Assembly (NCBI GenBank): GCA_030035585.1 | Contig: CM057482.1 | Location: 13,317,001 to 13,381,000 of the forward strand | Direction: 5' to 3' | DNA: 64,000 nucleotides | From: Dugong dugon | Lineage: Eukaryota > Chordata > Mammalia > Sirenia > Dugongidae | In this document: positions 61,536 to 64,000 of the stretch, in pieces | Layout: every line of letters starts with the position of its first letter | How positions within the stretch are numbered: the stretch's first letter is position 1 | Notes under the pieces: model-generated | Database searches by the model: none | What the model saw: the letters and a program-made list of their open reading frames with translations, nothing else | What the model was told of the DNA's origin: nothing | Made by a program: the position numbers and the translations under genes

Positions 61536-62104
61536 TGTATATATATAAAATCAGTAAGCCTGCATAAAACAAGCCCAACTATACTGACAAGCAACTAGGA
61601 GTTTCCGTTTCTCACACAGCGAGAAGTCTGCAGTAGGCCGTCAAGGCTGATACAGCATCTCCACGGTAGCATTGACATTCTGCCTTCTTTCCATCTGTCT
61701 GCTCTGTCACACTTCATGTATGGCTTTTGCCCTCTTGCTGATTGTCTTGTGGTTGCAAGTTGGCTGCTCCACCTTTCACCCTACATCTGCATTTCAGAAA
61801 TCAAGAAGCAGGAAGAAAGAGAGAAGTGGGATACCTGTATTAAAGCAAAAATGTCCTCACAAGTCTCCAACTGTCTTCCATTTGTAGCTGATTGGCCACA
61901 ATGGAGTCCTGTGGCCACTTCAGGGGAGGCTGGGAAGTTGAATATTTTTTCTGGGCCCACTGCCACTCTCAACAAAATTGCTTTTAGTAAAGAAAGATGA
62001 CAAATAATTGCATACTATATCCATTGATCCTACTTTGCTTTCTCACTTATATATGAGTCAGTATGCTTTTACTTCTCAGAATATAGACTTTCAATGCCAG
62101 TTAC
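61536..62104. other. intergenic, no gene seen
   Basis: Nothing recognised. Confidence 0.4.
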
Positions 62105-62286
62105 ATCCATTGCCATTGAGTCGATTCTGACTCCTAGAGACCTTACAGGGCAGAGTAGAACTGCCCCGTAGGGTTTCCAAGGCTCTAATCTTTACGGAAG
62201 CAGACTGCCACATCCTTCTGCCGCGGAGTGAGCTGGCGACCTTTCGGTTAGCAGTCAAGTGCTTAACCATTGTGCCATCTGGACTC
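62105..62286 (-). mobile_element. AfroSINE
   Basis: Reverse copy: CCATTGCCATTGAGTCGATT tail, AGAACTGCCCCGTAGGGTTT body and CATTGTGCCATCTGGACTC head. Confidence 0.93.
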
Positions 62287-62689
62287 ATTAATTAATTAAT
62301 TTATTCATTTAACAACTAAGAATGTGTTGCTAACTTAGGTGGTGGAGACTGCTCATTGCCCATAATGGTTTCTATTGTTTTTAGAACCACTGATTTTTAG
62401 ATAACCCAAGACTATCCAGAGTAAAAGACTATACTTTCAAGTACCCTCTCAGCTAGGTGTGTGGCCATGCAACTAAGTCCTGGCCTATGAGATGAGGGCA
62501 GAAGTGATGTGTGCAACATCCAGGTCCTGCTTTTGATGAGGACGTATGCCTTCCCCTTCCTCTTCCTGGCTGTGTTGTGGACTTGGTGGTGCTCCATCTG
62601 GATTCATGCAGATGAAAGGCTGCATACAACAGCAGCCAAAGCTACAAGTTAACTAACACCACTGGGAATGTGCCAAATGTTCCATTACC
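62287..62689. other. intergenic, no gene seen
   Basis: A short TTAATTAATTAATT run sits at about 62286-62302. No gene is seen. Confidence 0.4.
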
Positions 62690-62820
62690 TGCTGCCATTC
62701 AGCAATTCCGACCCATGGAGACCCCATGTGTTACAGAGTAGAACTGCTCCGTAAGATTTTCTTGACTGTAATTTTAATGGAATCAGAAGGCCAGGTCTTT
62801 TTTCTGCAGCACCGCTGCAG
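62690..62820 (-). mobile_element. AfroSINE, head-truncated
   Basis: Reverse copy: TGCTGCCATTCAGCAATTCC, AGAGTAGAACTGCTCCGTAA and GACTGTAATTTTAATGGAAT. The tRNA head is missing. Confidence 0.85.
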
Positions 62821-62837
62821 AATGGTGTGCAGCTATC

Positions 62838-63010
62838 ACCACTGTTAGTTTCCAAACTTTTTCATCTCCCCAAACAGAAATCCCACATCCATTAAACAAT
62901 AATTCTCCATTCCCTCCTTTCCCCAGCCCCTGGTGACCGCTAATCTACTTTCTGTCTCTGCATTTGTCTATTCTAGATATTTTCATATAAATGGGATCGA
63001 TATTTAATTT
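62838..63010 (-). mobile_element. L1 LINE 3' fragment (old)
   Basis: TTTTTCATCTCCCCAAACAG, CCCAGCCCCTGGTGACCGC, TAATCTACTTTCTGTCTCTG and TTCATATAAATGGGATC are a known antisense L1M 3' segment. Confidence 0.75.
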
Positions 63011-63172
63011 TTTAAAACCAAAGAAAAACAGCGTTTTTGATAAATGACATTTTGATAAATGTGTTAGAGGGCCCATATGTGAACCATTTAATTTCTTCGC
63101 ACAATAGTTATATTTTCTCATTAAGTGAGAAGTTTAAATGAGAAGTGCATATTCAAAGAAGTGCATACACAC

Positions 63173-63270
63173 AGGTCCTTGGGTGGCACAAATGGTTTGC
63201 ATTTGACAACTAACCTAGAGATTGGCGGTTCGAACCCGTTCAGCGGTGCTGCAGAAAGAAGAGCTACCCC
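63173..63270 (+). mobile_element. AfroSINE, head part
   Basis: AGGTCCTTGGGTGGCACAAA head with box B GATTGGCGGTTCGAACCCG, then a few body bases. The tail is missing. Confidence 0.75.
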
Positions 63271-64000
63271 TGAACCCAAGAGGAAGACTGGGGTGGGGAG
63301 TCCAGTAACGACTCTGCAGTTGGTGTGATGGAGGAATTGTAAGGGGAAGGGAACATAATGATAATGGGACAGGGGCGCTTTTATCACAGAACACTCCTTC
63401 GTCCTCACCTAGGGCAGCTGACCTGCCCTCTGCGCTCTGGGGAGGTTCAGCTGGGGTCCCGGAAGCTGCAGACTTGGGAGAAGAGAGCAGCATCTCAGCA
63501 GGTGTTAGATAGCATCTGAGACTCACTACACCCTCGCAGCTTGAAAGCTTCTCAGATTACCAGGCAAGGCTGGCTCTGACAGTGGAGAAGGAAGGACTGT
63601 CCTTCCAGAATGGCCCCATAATCAGACTCTAGGGGGCCACCTAGTCCACCTCCCTATAAAACACTGTGAGAGGAGGCAATAGCTAAGCTGCTGTTGGGTT
63701 CTGGCTTCAGAATGAGTGGGTTCCACTCCCTAGACCTGTAATGCCTTCCAAGTGCCTGAATTCTTTCATCCCTAAAACGGGAATAACAGTGAAAACCTGT
63801 GAAAGCCGGAACTCAGCGGGACTGCCTTGTTTTTCTGGGTCTCGCGAGCTTTCTACCTTTGACAGGGGGAGGAGGTTTTACCACTTTTCTATCTTCTCTA
63901 TTAGTGGAAAATATTTGAGTTTTCCTTCCCTGACAGGTTTCTACTTTACCCAGGTTTTGGCTTCGAAGGTTTTACATACAACAGCACTTACCTCATAGGA
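63271..64000. other. intergenic, no gene seen
   Basis: Unique non-coding sequence up to the window end. I recognise no repeat or gene. Confidence 0.4.

Noticed and set aside
1-64000. CRISPR arrays, operons or bacterial mobile systems
   Set aside because: The window is plainly mammalian nuclear DNA; the repeats are SINEs, LINEs, LTRs and microsatellites with no array-like spacing.

Overview
This is a mammalian nuclear window from an afrotherian, most likely a paenungulate of elephant type. About thirty copies or fragments of AfroSINE are present. This is the tRNA-headed, RTE-tailed SINE confined to Afrotheria; its heads read like GAGCCCTGGTGGCGCAGTGG and its tails like ATCGAGTCGATTCCAACTCA on the other strand. 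Two copies of the matching RTE LINE are also present. There are no operons or bacterial features; genes are split by GT-AG introns.

Three genes are supported, in the order known from human 15q23. The window opens in the last intron of MAP2K5 (MEK5), whose final coding exon is 1246-1350 with a poly(A) signal at 1709-1714. SKOR1 (LBXCOR1/FUSSEL15, a SKI-family transcriptional corepressor) follows on the same strand. It has a CpG-rich promoter and probable non-coding exon ending at 15747, an alternative N-terminal exon at 17696-17802, a large coding exon at 18047-20248, seven small 3' coding exons ending at 25992, and a poly(A) signal at 26658. An intact U6 snRNA gene (RNU6-1 position) lies on the minus strand at 32890-32996 with all its external Pol III promoter elements.

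The rest is non-coding. From about 10.1 to 29.9 kb, lineage-specific transposons are absent and only decayed MIR fragments remain; GC-rich DNA alternates with short AT-rich, TAAT-rich islands that look like homeodomain-bound enhancers of SKOR1. From about 30 kb onward the DNA is dominated by AfroSINEs, MaLR/ERVL-type LTRs (some nested), old L1, L2 and MIR pieces, hAT-like remnants and simple repeats, with no further protein-coding gene that I can support.

The most notable points are: the alternative SKOR1 N-terminus lies inside a MIR SINE; one SINE copy carries a glycine-tRNA-like head on the RTE tail; five consecutive SKOR1 3' exons are all phase 1-1; the SKOR1 3'UTR has two perfect Pumilio-type sites; and the U6 gene is complete. 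Family names come from recognition, not from a database search.
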